Assembly (NCBI RefSeq): GCF_000519005.1
Contig: NZ_JAER01000004.1
Coordinates: 163,542 to 227,541, forward strand
Direction: 5' to 3'
Source: Nocardioides sp. J54
GTDB lineage: Bacteria; Actinomycetota; Actinomycetes; Propionibacteriales; Nocardioidaceae
Length of the DNA stretch: 64,000 bases
In this document: in pieces, positions 16,936 to 25,290 of the stretch
Position numbering within the stretch: the stretch's first letter is position 1
Layout: each line of letters begins with the position of its first letter
The notes under the pieces: generated by a model
Database searches by the model: none
What the model was told of the DNA's origin: nothing
Seen by the model: the letters and a program-made list of their open reading frames with translations, nothing else
Made by a program: the position numbers and the translations under genes

Positions 16936-19143
16936 GTGGGGGACCTCCGTGGCGTGGGCGCGCACCGCCTGTCCGGGCGCTCTTTCGGCGCCTCGGTCGA
17001 GCGCGGCCTGCACCTGTCGATCGGCCTGGTCATCCTCTGCAAGACGCTGGTGTTCGGCGCGCAGCTCGCCACCCAGGAGAGCTGGGACGCGGTGGAGCTC
17101 GCGTCGGCCGCGCTGATCATCCTGTGCGTCGGTACGGCGGCGCTGCGCTGCCTCGGGCCGGGCCCGTCGAACCTCGACGTGCTCTCCTGCACCCTCGCCA
17201 TGGTCGTCGGCGCCACGATGCCGCACGAGACGGTCCCGCTCTCCGGCGCGGCCGACTCCCCGGTCGTCCACCTGGTCGAGCCGATGCTGCTCGTGATCGC
17301 CGTGCACCACCGGCGCCCGGTGCTCCCGATCCTGCTCCTCGGCGGGCTGTTCGTCGCGCTGCGCTGGGACGCGGGCGGCTCGGACGGCCTGCACTACGGC
17401 CTCCAGGAGGCGGTGCTGGTCTGCGGCACCGCGTTCGGCGCGCTCTACCTGGTCACGCAGATGCGCCGGGCGTCCGCCCGCGCCGAGGCGCTGATCGCCA
17501 GCCACCGCGAGGCGCACCGCGCCCACCTCTCCGCAGCCGAGGTCGAGACCACGGCCTTCCTCCACGACGACCTGGTGCCGACGCTGCTCGCGGTCGGCAG
17601 CCTGCCGCACGCCCCGGAGACCCGGACGGCGGCGGGCGCAGCGCTGTCGCGGCTCGCGGGCCCGGCGCACGGCGAGGACGCCGGCGACGTGGTCACGGCG
17701 CTGCGCAACGCCGCTGCCCGCGAACTGGTCGACGTCGAGCTCGTGGTCCGCGGCCCGCGGACCCACCTGCCCGAGGCCGTGCGCGAGGCGGTCGTCGGTG
17801 CCGCGGTCGAGGCGATGCGCAACGTGCTGCGCCACAGCGGGCAGCGCCGGGCGACGGTCACGGTGGTGCGCCGCCCGACCGCGATCCGGGTCCGGATCGA
17901 GGACGAGGGCAAGGGCTTCTCCGGACGGCAGGGCGTGGGGATCCGGGTCGCGATCACCGGCCGCCTCGAGTCCGTCGGCGGCACCGCGACCGTCTCCGCG
18001 CGGGAGGGCGGCGGTACCGTCGTCGAGCTGGCCTGGCGTGGGCGCCTGCTGTCGCGCCTGCTCGGCCTCGCACCCGACCACGACCGGCTCATCCGCGCGG
18101 CCGTCAGCGACCCCGGTCGCGTCGCCCGGCAGGCCTGCCTGGTCCTCGCCTGTGGCTACCTCGCGACGGCCGCCCTGCTCACCCTCGACACCCCGCTCCA
18201 GCCGTGGTCGTACGGCGGCGCGGCGGTCATCGCCGCGACGACGTTGCTCCTGACCCAGGCGATCAGCCGTGGCCCGCTGCACCCCCTGGTGCTGCTCGCG
18301 GTCGCCGCCCTGCCCGCCGGCGTGCTCGCCGTGGTGCTGCCGACCGTCTCCCCGGAGGGGATCGGCGGCGCCGAGTCGTGGATGATCGAGTTCTCCGCGC
18401 TGCCCGTGCTCGCCGCCGCGTGGGTCGTGTCGGTGCGCACCGTGGTGGCCCTGCTCGTGCCGAACGGCGTGGTGGTCGCGCTCCTGGCGACCGAGGCCGG
18501 CGTGCCGCTGGCGGACCTGCCGCACCTGCTCTTCGTGCAGCCGCTCAGCGCGCTCTTCGTCGCCGTGATCGTCGCGGTCTGCCGCCGTGCCGGTCGCGTG
18601 CTCACGCAGCCCGCGGCGAGCGAGTCCGTCGCCTGGGCGAAGGCGGTCCGCGTCGCGCTCGGGCCGACCCTGCGCCCGGTCGTCCAGGCCCTGCGCAGCG
18701 TCGCCGACGGCACCGCCGAGCCGGGCCCGGGACCCGCCCTGCTCGCGCAGGCGGTGCGCGACTGCCTCTACCTCCCCGGTCCCGAGCACGAGGCCATGCG
18801 CGCCGAGCTGGACGCCCTTCGTCGTACCGGCGCACAGGTCGACACGATCATGCCGGAGCCGCCTCCGGCGACCCGCACGCTCGCCACGGCGCTCGGGACG
18901 GTGCGCCGCTTCGGGCCCGACCACGTGACGGTGTCCGGCACCGGGGACGAGGCCATGGTCGTGGTCATGCCGGGGCCGCCGGCCGAGGTGGTCGAACGCC
19001 TCCCCCGCCAGCTGCCCGTGGCGTGGTCGGTCGACGCGGACGAGGAGGTCTGCCTGATCACCGGTCCGCCGGACCTGGCCACGCTGATCCGGCGCGGGCC
19101 GCTGGCCGCCGCGGGCGTCGGGGCGGGTTACTCCTCGAGGTGA
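16936..19143 (+). CDS. NarL-type sensor histidine kinase with two membrane blocks
   Basis: 735 residues from GTG 16936. An N-terminal block of about five to six helices (residues 25-175) leads to a HisKA_3-like region with F-L-H-D-D-L-V-P-T-L (His210 is the likely phospho-acceptor). An ATPase domain follows with E-A-M-R-N-V-L-R-H-S (N box), I-E-D-E-G-K-G-F (G1) and G-V-G-I-R. A second hydrophobic block of several helices then precedes a soluble C-terminal region with no recognised domain. The last feature is unusual, since NarL-type kinases normally end with the ATPase. It converges on, and overlaps by 16 bases, the LuxR-type response regulator, its probable partner. Confidence 0.8.
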   Translation: MGDLRGVGAHRLSGRSFGASVERGLHLSIGLVILCKTLVFGAQLATQESWDAVELASAALIILCVGTAALRCLGPGPSNLDVLSCTLAMVVGATMPHETVPLSGAADSPVVHLVEPMLLVIAVHHRRPVLPILLLGGLFVALRWDAGGSDGLHYGLQEAVLVCGTAFGALYLVTQMRRASARAEALIASHREAHRAHLSAAEVETTAFLHDDLVPTLLAVGSLPHAPETRTAAGAALSRLAGPAHGEDAGDVVTALRNAAARELVDVELVVRGPRTHLPEAVREAVVGAAVEAMRNVLRHSGQRRATVTVVRRPTAIRVRIEDEGKGFSGRQGVGIRVAITGRLESVGGTATVSAREGGGTVVELAWRGRLLSRLLGLAPDHDRLIRAAVSDPGRVARQACLVLACGYLATAALLTLDTPLQPWSYGGAAVIAATTLLLTQAISRGPLHPLVLLAVAALPAGVLAVVLPTVSPEGIGGAESWMIEFSALPVLAAAWVVSVRTVVALLVPNGVVVALLATEAGVPLADLPHLLFVQPLSALFVAVIVAVCRRAGRVLTQPAASESVAWAKAVRVALGPTLRPVVQALRSVADGTAEPGPGPALLAQAVRDCLYLPGPEHEAMRAELDALRRTGAQVDTIMPEPPPATRTLATALGTVRRFGPDHVTVSGTGDEAMVVVMPGPPAEVVERLPRQLPVAWSVDADEEVCLITGPPDLATLIRRGPLAAAGVGAGYSSR

Positions 19144-19766
19144 CCGTCGGCGCGGGCGCGGCTGATCAGCCCGTGCACGTTGCCGATGTCGACGCCACCC
19201 TCGCGGTAGGCGCGCGCAGCGCGCGAGAGGTGCTCGCGGACGGTGACCTCGCTGATGCCGAGCTGGCGCGCGACCAGCCGGTAGGGCAGGCCGGTGCTCA
19301 CGGCCTTCAGGATCTCGATCTGGCGCTCCGAGAGCCGGGTCGCCAGCGAGGCGTCGGTGAGCAGCGCCGCCGCGACCTGGCCGGAGCAGGCGAGCTCCCC
19401 GGCGAGGGCGTCGCGGATCGACTGCGCGATCCGCTCGGCGGGGTCGACCTTGAGGACCAGTCCTGCCGCGCCAGCGGCGATCGCGCGGCGCACCGGGACC
19501 GGCTTCTCCTCGGCGGTGAAGAGCAGCACGGTGATGCCGAGCGCGACGAGCCGGGCGACGGTCTCCTCGGCCGGCGGCTGCTCGGGCATGTGCAGGTCGA
19601 GCAGCACGACGTCGAGCCCGTCAGGGGCCGCGGCGAGCAGGTCGTCGAGCGAGTCGGCGATGGCGACCAGCTCGAGGTCCGGCGCCGTCTGGGCAAGCGC
19701 CGCCCCCACCCCGGCCAGCACGACCGGGTGGTTGTCGAGCGCTCCGACACGGATCAGGGACCCCAC
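19128..19766 (-). CDS. LuxR/NarL-family response regulator
   Basis: 212 residues from GTG 19766. The receiver domain has the phospho-acceptor Asp57 in V-V-L-L-D-L-H-M-P, T-A (about 84-85) and the lysine in L-V-L-K-V. The N-terminal acidic pair is D-N rather than the usual D-D or D-E. The DNA-binding domain has L-S-E-R-Q-I-E-I-L and L-G-I-S-E-V-T-V-R-E-H-L. It faces the histidine kinase tail to tail, with a 16-base overlap of coding ends, an arrangement that would produce antisense RNA if both are read through. The target genes are unknown; the MMPL transporter 89 bases upstream on the same strand is one candidate. Confidence 0.88.
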   Translation of the reverse strand: MGSLIRVGALDNHPVVLAGVGAALAQTAPDLELVAIADSLDDLLAAAPDGLDVVLLDLHMPEQPPAEETVARLVALGITVLLFTAEEKPVPVRRAIAAGAAGLVLKVDPAERIAQSIRDALAGELACSGQVAAALLTDASLATRLSERQIEILKAVSTGLPYRLVARQLGISEVTVREHLSRAARAYREGGVDIGNVHGLISRARADGHLEE

Positions 19767-19772
19767 AGGAGA

Positions 19773-19778
19773 AGTATG
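19773..19778 (-). promoter_or_regulatory. -10 box of a leaderless response-regulator transcript
   Basis: On the minus strand CATACT lies six bases before the GTG at 19766, with TCTCCT between and no ribosome binding site. Confidence 0.45.
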
Positions 19779-19854
19779 GGGACTCCGGCGGGCCCCGCAG
19801 TGCGGAATTCGCGGATTGCACGGTTCCGTGGGTTGCGGGGCCGCCGGGCGTCAC

Positions 19855-22011
19855 TCAGGCGCCGGCCGGGACCCGCTCCGGCTCGGCGGGCCGCTCGGCC
19901 TCCTCCTCGCGGAAGCCGTGGCGCTCCCACCAGCGGGCCATCGGTGCGGGCGCCCACCAGTTCCAGCGGCCCAGCAGCTTCATCGTCGCGGGCACCAGCA
20001 GGGCCCGCACGACGGTGGCGTCGACCAGGAGGGCGACCAGCATCCCGAGGCCGAGCATCTTCATGAACACCACGCCGCTGAGGCTGAACGCGCCGATCAC
20101 GACGCCCAGGAGCAGGGCGGCACTCGTGATGATCCGGCCGGTCTTCTGCACCCCGGTCTGCACGGCGAGGTCGTTGTCGCCGGTGGCGTCCCACTGCTCG
20201 CGCACCCGCGAGAGCAGGAAGACCTCGTAGTCCATCGACAGGCCGAAGAGCACGGCCAGCATCACGATCGGGTTCGTCAGGTCGAGGAAGCCCTGGGGCG
20301 TGAAGCCGAGCAGGTCGGCGAGGTGGCCGTCGCTGAAGATCCAGGTGACCACGCCGAAGGACGCGGTGATCGACAGGGCGTTCATCGCGACCGCCTTGAG
20401 CGGGAGCACCACCGAGCCGAAGGCCAGGAACAGCAGGACCAGCATCACGCCGACGACGATCAGGCCCATCAGCGGCAGGTGGTCGCCGACCGACCCGGCG
20501 AGGTCGACGGTCTCCGCCGTCAGGCCGCCGACGAACGCCTCGGCGCCCGCCGGGCCGTCGACGGCACGCAGGTCACGGACGACCTGCTGGGACTCGCCGG
20601 TCTGGCTGTTGCCCTCCCAGGACGCACGCAGCAGCGTGGTGTCGCCGGCCTGCTCGACGGGCCGGACGTCCACGACGCCGGGCACCGCCTGCAGGTCCTG
20701 CGTGTACGACGCCAGGGCGGCCTCGTCGGCGCCGCGGACCAGCACGTTCGCGGTCGAGCGCTCCGGGCCGAACTCGGTGTTGAGCCGCTCGGACGCCTGG
20801 TGCGACGGGGTGTCGGCCGGCAGCACCCGGTAGTCGACGCTGCCCCACTTCACGCCGAGGAAGGGGGCCGCGACCACGAGCAGCACGACCACCACGCCAC
20901 CGGCGACCAGCACCGGCCGGCGCATCACGGCGGCGGCGAGGCGGGCCCAGGCACCGTGGTCGGTCTCGACCGCGCGGCTGCGCTGCAGGAACGGGATCCG
21001 CACCGAGTCGATGCGGGTGCCCAGCAGCGCGAGCGTGGCGGGCAGGACCGTGAGCGCCGCGACCATCGCCACGAGCACGGCCGCGATGCCGCCGTACCCG
21101 ATCGACTTGAGGAAGGTCTGCGGGAAGACGAGCAGCGAGCTCATGGCCGCCGCGACGGTCAGCGCCGAGAACGCGACGGTGCGCCCGGCGGTCGCCATGG
21201 TGCGGACCAGCGCCCGGCGGGTGTCCTCGGGCGAGCGGGCGATCTCCTCGCGGAAGCGGGAGACGACGAAGAGTGCGTAGTCGATCGCCAGGCCCAGGCC
21301 GAGGAGGGTGATGATGTTCGGCGCGAAGATCGAGACCTCGGTCAGCTGGTTGAGCCCGGCGATCGCGGCGCGGGCACCGAGCACGGCCACCACCCCGACG
21401 AGCAGCGGCATCAGCGCGGCGACGACGCTGCGGAAGATGATGAGCGAGAGCAGCAGCACGATCGGCGCGGAGACGAGCTCGGCGCGCAGCAGGTCGGACT
21501 TGGTCTCCTCGTTGACGTCGCTGTAGACGGCGTAGGGACCGGCGAGGTCCACGCCGAGCGAGCTCTCCTCGACCACCGGGCGCAGGTCGGCGAACGCCTC
21601 GTTGAAGTCGTTCTGGCTCACGCCGACGAGGGACACGTAGACCGCGGTCGCGTGCCGGTCGCGGCTGACCATGGCGGGGTCCTGCACGTCGTACCAGGTC
21701 GCGACGGAGGTGACCGCCTCCTCGGGGACGTCGGCGAGGGTGCGCTGGACCTCCGCCCGGAAGGCCGCGTCGTCGACGGTGCGGTCCTCGTCGCTGAAGA
21801 TCACGATCACGTCGATCGACCGGTTGCCGAAGGCCTCCCGCTCGAGCGCGAGCTCGCGGGCCGACTCGCTGGCCGGGTCCTCGAACCCGCCGGCGGAGAG
21901 GTCGTCCTCGAGGCCGATGCCGGCGACCATCGCCGCCGCGGCGAGGCCGAGGCCGACCAGCAGCACGACGATCGCCCGCCGCACGACCACGGCGCCCCAT
22001 CGCTCGATCAT
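19855..22011 (-). CDS. MMPL-family RND transporter
   Basis: 718 residues with 11-12 membrane helices in two halves, each following a soluble loop, as in MmpL and hopanoid RND exporters. The proton-relay motifs appear as G-L-A-I-D-Y-A-L-F in the first half and G-L-S-M-D-Y-E-V-F in the second. The C-terminal tail is short and Glu/Pro-rich. Family knowledge: MMPL proteins export lipids or drugs across the membrane. It is divergent from a TetR regulator (123-base gap with a palindromic operator), so it is likely repressed by that protein. Confidence 0.9.
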   Translation of the reverse strand: MIERWGAVVVRRAIVVLLVGLGLAAAAMVAGIGLEDDLSAGGFEDPASESARELALEREAFGNRSIDVIVIFSDEDRTVDDAAFRAEVQRTLADVPEEAVTSVATWYDVQDPAMVSRDRHATAVYVSLVGVSQNDFNEAFADLRPVVEESSLGVDLAGPYAVYSDVNEETKSDLLRAELVSAPIVLLLSLIIFRSVVAALMPLLVGVVAVLGARAAIAGLNQLTEVSIFAPNIITLLGLGLAIDYALFVVSRFREEIARSPEDTRRALVRTMATAGRTVAFSALTVAAAMSSLLVFPQTFLKSIGYGGIAAVLVAMVAALTVLPATLALLGTRIDSVRIPFLQRSRAVETDHGAWARLAAAVMRRPVLVAGGVVVVLLVVAAPFLGVKWGSVDYRVLPADTPSHQASERLNTEFGPERSTANVLVRGADEAALASYTQDLQAVPGVVDVRPVEQAGDTTLLRASWEGNSQTGESQQVVRDLRAVDGPAGAEAFVGGLTAETVDLAGSVGDHLPLMGLIVVGVMLVLLFLAFGSVVLPLKAVAMNALSITASFGVVTWIFSDGHLADLLGFTPQGFLDLTNPIVMLAVLFGLSMDYEVFLLSRVREQWDATGDNDLAVQTGVQKTGRIITSAALLLGVVIGAFSLSGVVFMKMLGLGMLVALLVDATVVRALLVPATMKLLGRWNWWAPAPMARWWERHGFREEEAERPAEPERVPAGA

Positions 22012-22061
22012 GGCGTGTCCTTCCGTCAGGGGCGGACGGCTTGGTGAAAGGCCGTCAGTTT

Positions 22062-22094
22062 CGTTAACAGCGTTAACGGTAAACGGTGTAAACT
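22062..22094. promoter_or_regulatory. probable TetR operator in the MMPL-tetR gap
   Basis: CGTTAAC (22062-22068) and GTTAACG (22072-22078) are inverted arms around AGC, and each contains the self-complementary GTTAAC. Two GTAAAC-like copies follow, and TAAACT at 22089-22094 can serve as -10 box for the tetR gene at 22135. The position between divergent transporter and regulator genes fits a TetR operator. Confidence 0.7.
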
Positions 22095-22134
22095 CCAGCC
22101 GTCAAGAGCTTTCCTCCCCGTCGAAGGAGTCCCG

Positions 22135-22896
22135 TTGGGCCACCTGCGCGCGCCCGTCACCCGTCGCGAGAAGCAGCGGGAGGCGACGTACGACGAGATC
22201 GTCACCGTGTCGGCCCAGCTGCTCGAGGAGGGTGCCGACCTGTCGCTGCGTGCGGTCGCCGCCCGGATGGGGATGACCGCACCGGCGCTCTACCGCTACG
22301 TGGCCAGCTACCAGCAGCTCGTCGACCTGGTCGCCTTCGAGCTCGACAAGGCCGCGACGGCACAGTGGGCGCACGCGGCGGAGCGCTTCCCGGAGGACGA
22401 CCCGGCGGCCCGGCTGACGGTCGCCTGCGTGCACTTCCGCCGGTGGGCGCTGCGCAAGCCGCGCGAGTTCGCGCTGGTCTTCGCCAACCCCATCGCCGAG
22501 GCGGACTCCCAGCGCCGCGAGCTGCTCACGCTCTCGACATCGGGGCACTACTTCACCGACCTGCTCTGGGCGATCTGGGAGCAGCGCCGGTTCCCCTTCC
22601 CGGCGCTCGACGAGCTCGACCCCGTCGTCCGCGAGGCGGTCCTCGACCCGCTCATCCCGGCGAAGGCCGACCACATCCCGACCGGGGACCGCGGCCTGTT
22701 GTGGATCTACATGCGCGCCTGGTCCGCGCTGTACGGCGTCGTCACGCTCGAGTCGAGCGGGCACTGCGACCCGCGGGTCATCCAGTCCGGCCAGCTCTTC
22801 CGCGCGACCGTGCTCGACTGGCTCGGGCCGCTCGGCCTCGCCGAGGACCGCGAGCGGCTGCTGGCGATCCTGGACGAGGAGCTCGCGCGGGGCTGA
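22135..22896 (+). CDS. TetR-family regulator of the MMPL transporter
   Basis: 253 residues. The start is taken at TTG 22135 because AAGGAG lies about seven bases upstream. The helix-turn-helix reads L-S-L-R-A-V-A-A-R-M-G-M-T-A-P-A-L-Y-R-Y-V, with the family's A-L-Y-R-Y recognition helix. The C-terminal ~180 residues are helical and resemble WHG-type TetR ligand domains (W-A-L-R-K-P-R-E-F-A-L-V-F). It lies divergent from the MMPL gene and probably represses both. Confidence 0.87.
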   Translation: MGHLRAPVTRREKQREATYDEIVTVSAQLLEEGADLSLRAVAARMGMTAPALYRYVASYQQLVDLVAFELDKAATAQWAHAAERFPEDDPAARLTVACVHFRRWALRKPREFALVFANPIAEADSQRRELLTLSTSGHYFTDLLWAIWEQRRFPFPALDELDPVVREAVLDPLIPAKADHIPTGDRGLLWIYMRAWSALYGVVTLESSGHCDPRVIQSGQLFRATVLDWLGPLGLAEDRERLLAILDEELARG

Positions 22897-22928
22897 GGGT
22901 CAGCCCAGGGAGGCTCGGCCGGGGAGGC

Positions 22929-23675
22929 TCAGCCCAGGGAGGCGAGGTCGAAGATCTCGGCGTCGGCGGGCTTCTGCACGTCGAGCGGCTCGTCGAAGCG
23001 GCTGAAGCCCATCGCACCCTCCTCGCGGACGTCCATGCGCAGCAGGTAGTGCGGGTCGTCGGCCGCGACGTAGGCGGTGCCGGCGTTGCCGTCGTCGGAG
23101 GTGAACGACACGGTGACGGTCTCCTTGCCGCCGACGTCCTGCGTGCCGGTGACCTTCGAGCCGTCGCCCGCGACGTCGTCGGAGCTGAGCTCGGAGAGCA
23201 GCTCGTCGAGGTCGCACAGCTCCGCGAAGCCCTCGGGGTCGGTGGAGTCGGTGGTCCACTTGTCCCCGATCAGGCCGGTGATCACCGAGGCCTGGTCGCC
23301 GCCCTGGCTCTGCCAGAACGCGTCGTCGGCCTTGAAGTAGGACGCACCGCCGACGGAGATGATCTCCATCGACCCGACGCCCTCGATCGTCATGGAGCCC
23401 TCGCAGTCGCCGGACCGGCTCACCGTGACGTCCATGAGGATCTTCTGGCCCTCGTCGTCGATGAAGTTGCCGGCGAGGTGGACGGTCTCGAGGCTGTCCA
23501 TCGCCTCCTCGACGTCCTCACCGATCTCGTCGATCGGGGTGTCGCGGTAGTCGCGCGTGCTGCTCGAGCCGGTGCCCGAGCCACCACCGTCCGAGCCGCT
23601 GTCGTCGTCACCGCAGGCGGCGAGGCCGAGGGCGAGCAGCGGCAGGACGGCGAGCGAGAGTGCAGGACGGCGCAT
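22929..23675 (-). CDS. LppX/LprG-like lipoprotein
   Basis: 248 residues with a lipoprotein signal ending L-A-A-C (Cys21), then a Gly/Ser/Asp linker. The body has two further cysteines (91 in G-D-C-E-G, 154 in L-C-D-L-D-E) that could form a disulfide. It aligns along its length with the outside domain of the Ser/Thr kinase at 14.7-16.6 kb, sharing G-D-C-x-G-x-M-T, A-D-x-A-F-W, I-G-D-x-W, C-D-L-D-E, P-H-Y-L and F-D-E. LppX/LprG proteins carry lipids across the actinobacterial envelope; that role here is inference. A 14-base direct repeat (CAGCCCAGGGAGGC) flanks its stop codon. Confidence 0.8.
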   Translation of the reverse strand: MRRPALSLAVLPLLALGLAACGDDDSGSDGGGSGTGSSSTRDYRDTPIDEIGEDVEEAMDSLETVHLAGNFIDDEGQKILMDVTVSRSGDCEGSMTIEGVGSMEIISVGGASYFKADDAFWQSQGGDQASVITGLIGDKWTTDSTDPEGFAELCDLDELLSELSSDDVAGDGSKVTGTQDVGGKETVTVSFTSDDGNAGTAYVAADDPHYLLRMDVREEGAMGFSRFDEPLDVQKPADAEIFDLASLG

Positions 23676-23750
23676 GACCAGAAAGGTAGCGGCCGAGCAC
23701 CCGTCGTACGGGCGTTTTGGCGGCAGACGACCGGGGCCCGGCCCCCGGGC

Positions 23751-24443
23751 TCAGTGCCAGAGCACCTCGCGGGCCCACACGGGCACCAGGTCGCCGGCGC
23801 GGCCGTGCCGCGCCTCGTGGAAGAAGTGCGAGCCCTCGCTGGGCTCGAGGTTGAGCTCCAGGGTGCGCGCGCCGTGGCGGCGGGCGTGCTGGACGAAGCC
23901 GGCGGCCGGGTAGACCGCACCCGAGGTGCCGATCGAGACGAACAGCGTCGCCTCCGACAGCGCGTCGGCGATCCGGTCCATCTCGTAGGGCACCTCGCCG
24001 AACCACACCACGTCCGGTCGCAGGTCGGCGACGCCGCAGCCGGGGCACGGCGGCTCGTCGGACAGCGGGCCCTGCCACGGGACCGACTGCTGGCACGCGC
24101 GGCACAGCGCCCTGAGCAGCTCGCCGTGCATGTGCACCACGCGCTTCGAGCCGGCCCGCTCGTGCAGGTCGTCGATGTTCTGGGTCACCACGAGCAGGGC
24201 GTCACCGAGGGTCTCCTCGAGCTCGGCCAGCGCGACGTGCGCCGGGTTGGGCTCGACGCGCGCCAGCGCGGCCCGTCGCTCGTCGTAGAACCGCTGCACC
24301 GTGGCGCGGTCCCGGTCGAAGCCCTCGGGCGTCGCGACGTCCTCGATGCTGTGCCCCTCCCAGAGACCGTCCTCGTCGCGGAACGTCGGCACCCCGCTTT
24401 CGGCGGAGATGCCGGCACCGGTGAGGACGACGATCTGGGGCAC
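23751..24443 (-). CDS. cobB: NAD-dependent protein deacylase (sirtuin, class III/SIRT5-like)
   Basis: 230 residues. It begins V-L-T-G-A-G-I-S-A-E-S-G-V-P-T-F-R and has T-Q-N-I-D-D-L-H, the catalytic His in M-H-G, and zinc cysteines C-R-A-C and C-P-G-C. A Tyr and an Arg three apart (F-Y-D-E-R-R) are the pair that in SIRT5-type enzymes binds succinyl or other acidic acyl groups, so desuccinylation is plausible. Family knowledge: CobB controls acyl-CoA synthetases by removing lysine acyl groups, which would connect it with the acyl-CoA island that follows. Confidence 0.92.
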   Translation of the reverse strand: MPQIVVLTGAGISAESGVPTFRDEDGLWEGHSIEDVATPEGFDRDRATVQRFYDERRAALARVEPNPAHVALAELEETLGDALLVVTQNIDDLHERAGSKRVVHMHGELLRALCRACQQSVPWQGPLSDEPPCPGCGVADLRPDVVWFGEVPYEMDRIADALSEATLFVSIGTSGAVYPAAGFVQHARRHGARTLELNLEPSEGSHFFHEARHGRAGDLVPVWAREVLWH

Positions 24444-24513
24444 GTCGCGAGGCTACCCGCCGTACCCGTGACCGCCGTCACCGTCCCACCCCTCGCACCC
24501 CTCCCTCCCCGCT

Positions 24514-24693
24514 CGTCGAGACGTCACCTGTGGCCTGTCGAGACGTCAGTTCGGCCCGTCGAGTGGTCACTTCCGGCCCGTCGAGACGTCACTTCCGGCC
24601 TGGCCAGCCACAAGTGACCAGTCAACGAGCCACAGGTGACGACTCGACAGGCCACAGGTGACGTCTCGACCAGCCACAGGTGACGTCTCAACG
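24514..24693. repeat. mirror-image array of 22-bp repeats (4 forward, 4 reverse)
   Basis: Four forward units (24514, 24536, 24557, 24579; one of 21 bases) of type CGTCGAGACGTCACYTNNGG are followed after five bases by four reverse-complement units (24606, 24628, 24650, 24672). The two halves can pair into a long imperfect stem. The last unit contains the stop codon of the thioesterase gene (24688-24690). It fills most of the 244-base gap before the sirtuin. The same family occurs at 44694-44972. Confidence 0.88.
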
Positions 24694-25146
24694 AGGGGCG
24701 GGGCGGTGGAAGATCCGGCTGGTGACCGACGCGCTGGCGACGAGGCGGTCGTCGGCGTCGTGGACGGTGACCTCGCTGTGGGTGCCGGAGCGGGTGCGGT
24801 GCACGACCGTGGCTGTGGCGACCAGGTCGGAGGACGCCGCAGCGAGGTAGGCGAGCGAGAGGTGGGTGGTGGCGCCGCCGCTGGCGCCGTCCTCGGCGTC
24901 GGCGGAGGTGAGGCCGGAGGCCGAGGCGGCCGCTCCGGCGACGTCGACGAGGGTGGCGACCACGCCGCCGTGCAGGACGCCGGGGACCGTGGTCAGGTCG
25001 TCGCGGAAGGCCAGCCCGAGGCGCACCCGCTCGGGGGCGGCGTCGAGCACGGTGACGCCGAGGTGGCGGGCGATGGGCGACGCGGCGAGGACGTCCTCGA
25101 TCCAGTGGCGGGCGACGGGGTCGAGGGTGGCGGCGGGTGCGGTCAT
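24688..25146 (-). CDS. PaaI-like hotdog thioesterase
   Basis: 152 residues from ATG 25146, preceded by GAGGAGGAG. The hotdog signature is P-G-V-L-H-G-G-V-V-A-T-L-V-D-V-A-G near residue 60, with G-L-T and T-T-H-L-S-L-A-Y following. Members hydrolyse acyl-CoA esters; PaaI acts on ring-hydroxylated phenylacetyl-CoA. It sits at the downstream edge of the catabolic island, after a terminator, and may relieve CoA trapping. The exact substrate is unknown. Its stop codon is inside a 22-bp repeat unit. Confidence 0.82.
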   Translation of the reverse strand: MTAPAATLDPVARHWIEDVLAASPIARHLGVTVLDAAPERVRLGLAFRDDLTTVPGVLHGGVVATLVDVAGAAASASGLTSADAEDGASGGATTHLSLAYLAAASSDLVATATVVHRTRSGTHSEVTVHDADDRLVASASVTSRIFHRPAPR

Positions 25147-25247
25147 GGCTCCTCCTCGGGGACGGCTGTCCCACGAGGGTGAGTCACCCGGGGTCGTCGC
25201 GTCGATGACCCCGGAGGTCATGGCGGCTGCCATGCCACCGGGGCGGA

Positions 25248-25287
25248 CCGGCCCGGACGGCGCCCCACTCACCGCCGTCCGGGCCGG
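25248..25287 (-). terminator. terminator after the acyl-CoA dehydrogenase
   Basis: Arms 25248-25262 and 25273-25287 pair over 15 bases around a 10-base loop, directly after the minus-strand stop at 25291. Confidence 0.75.
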
Positions 25288-25290
25288 GGC

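Noticed and set aside
24514..24693. CRISPR array
   Set aside because: Units of about 22 bases follow each other without unique spacers, reverse orientation midway, and no cas genes are near.
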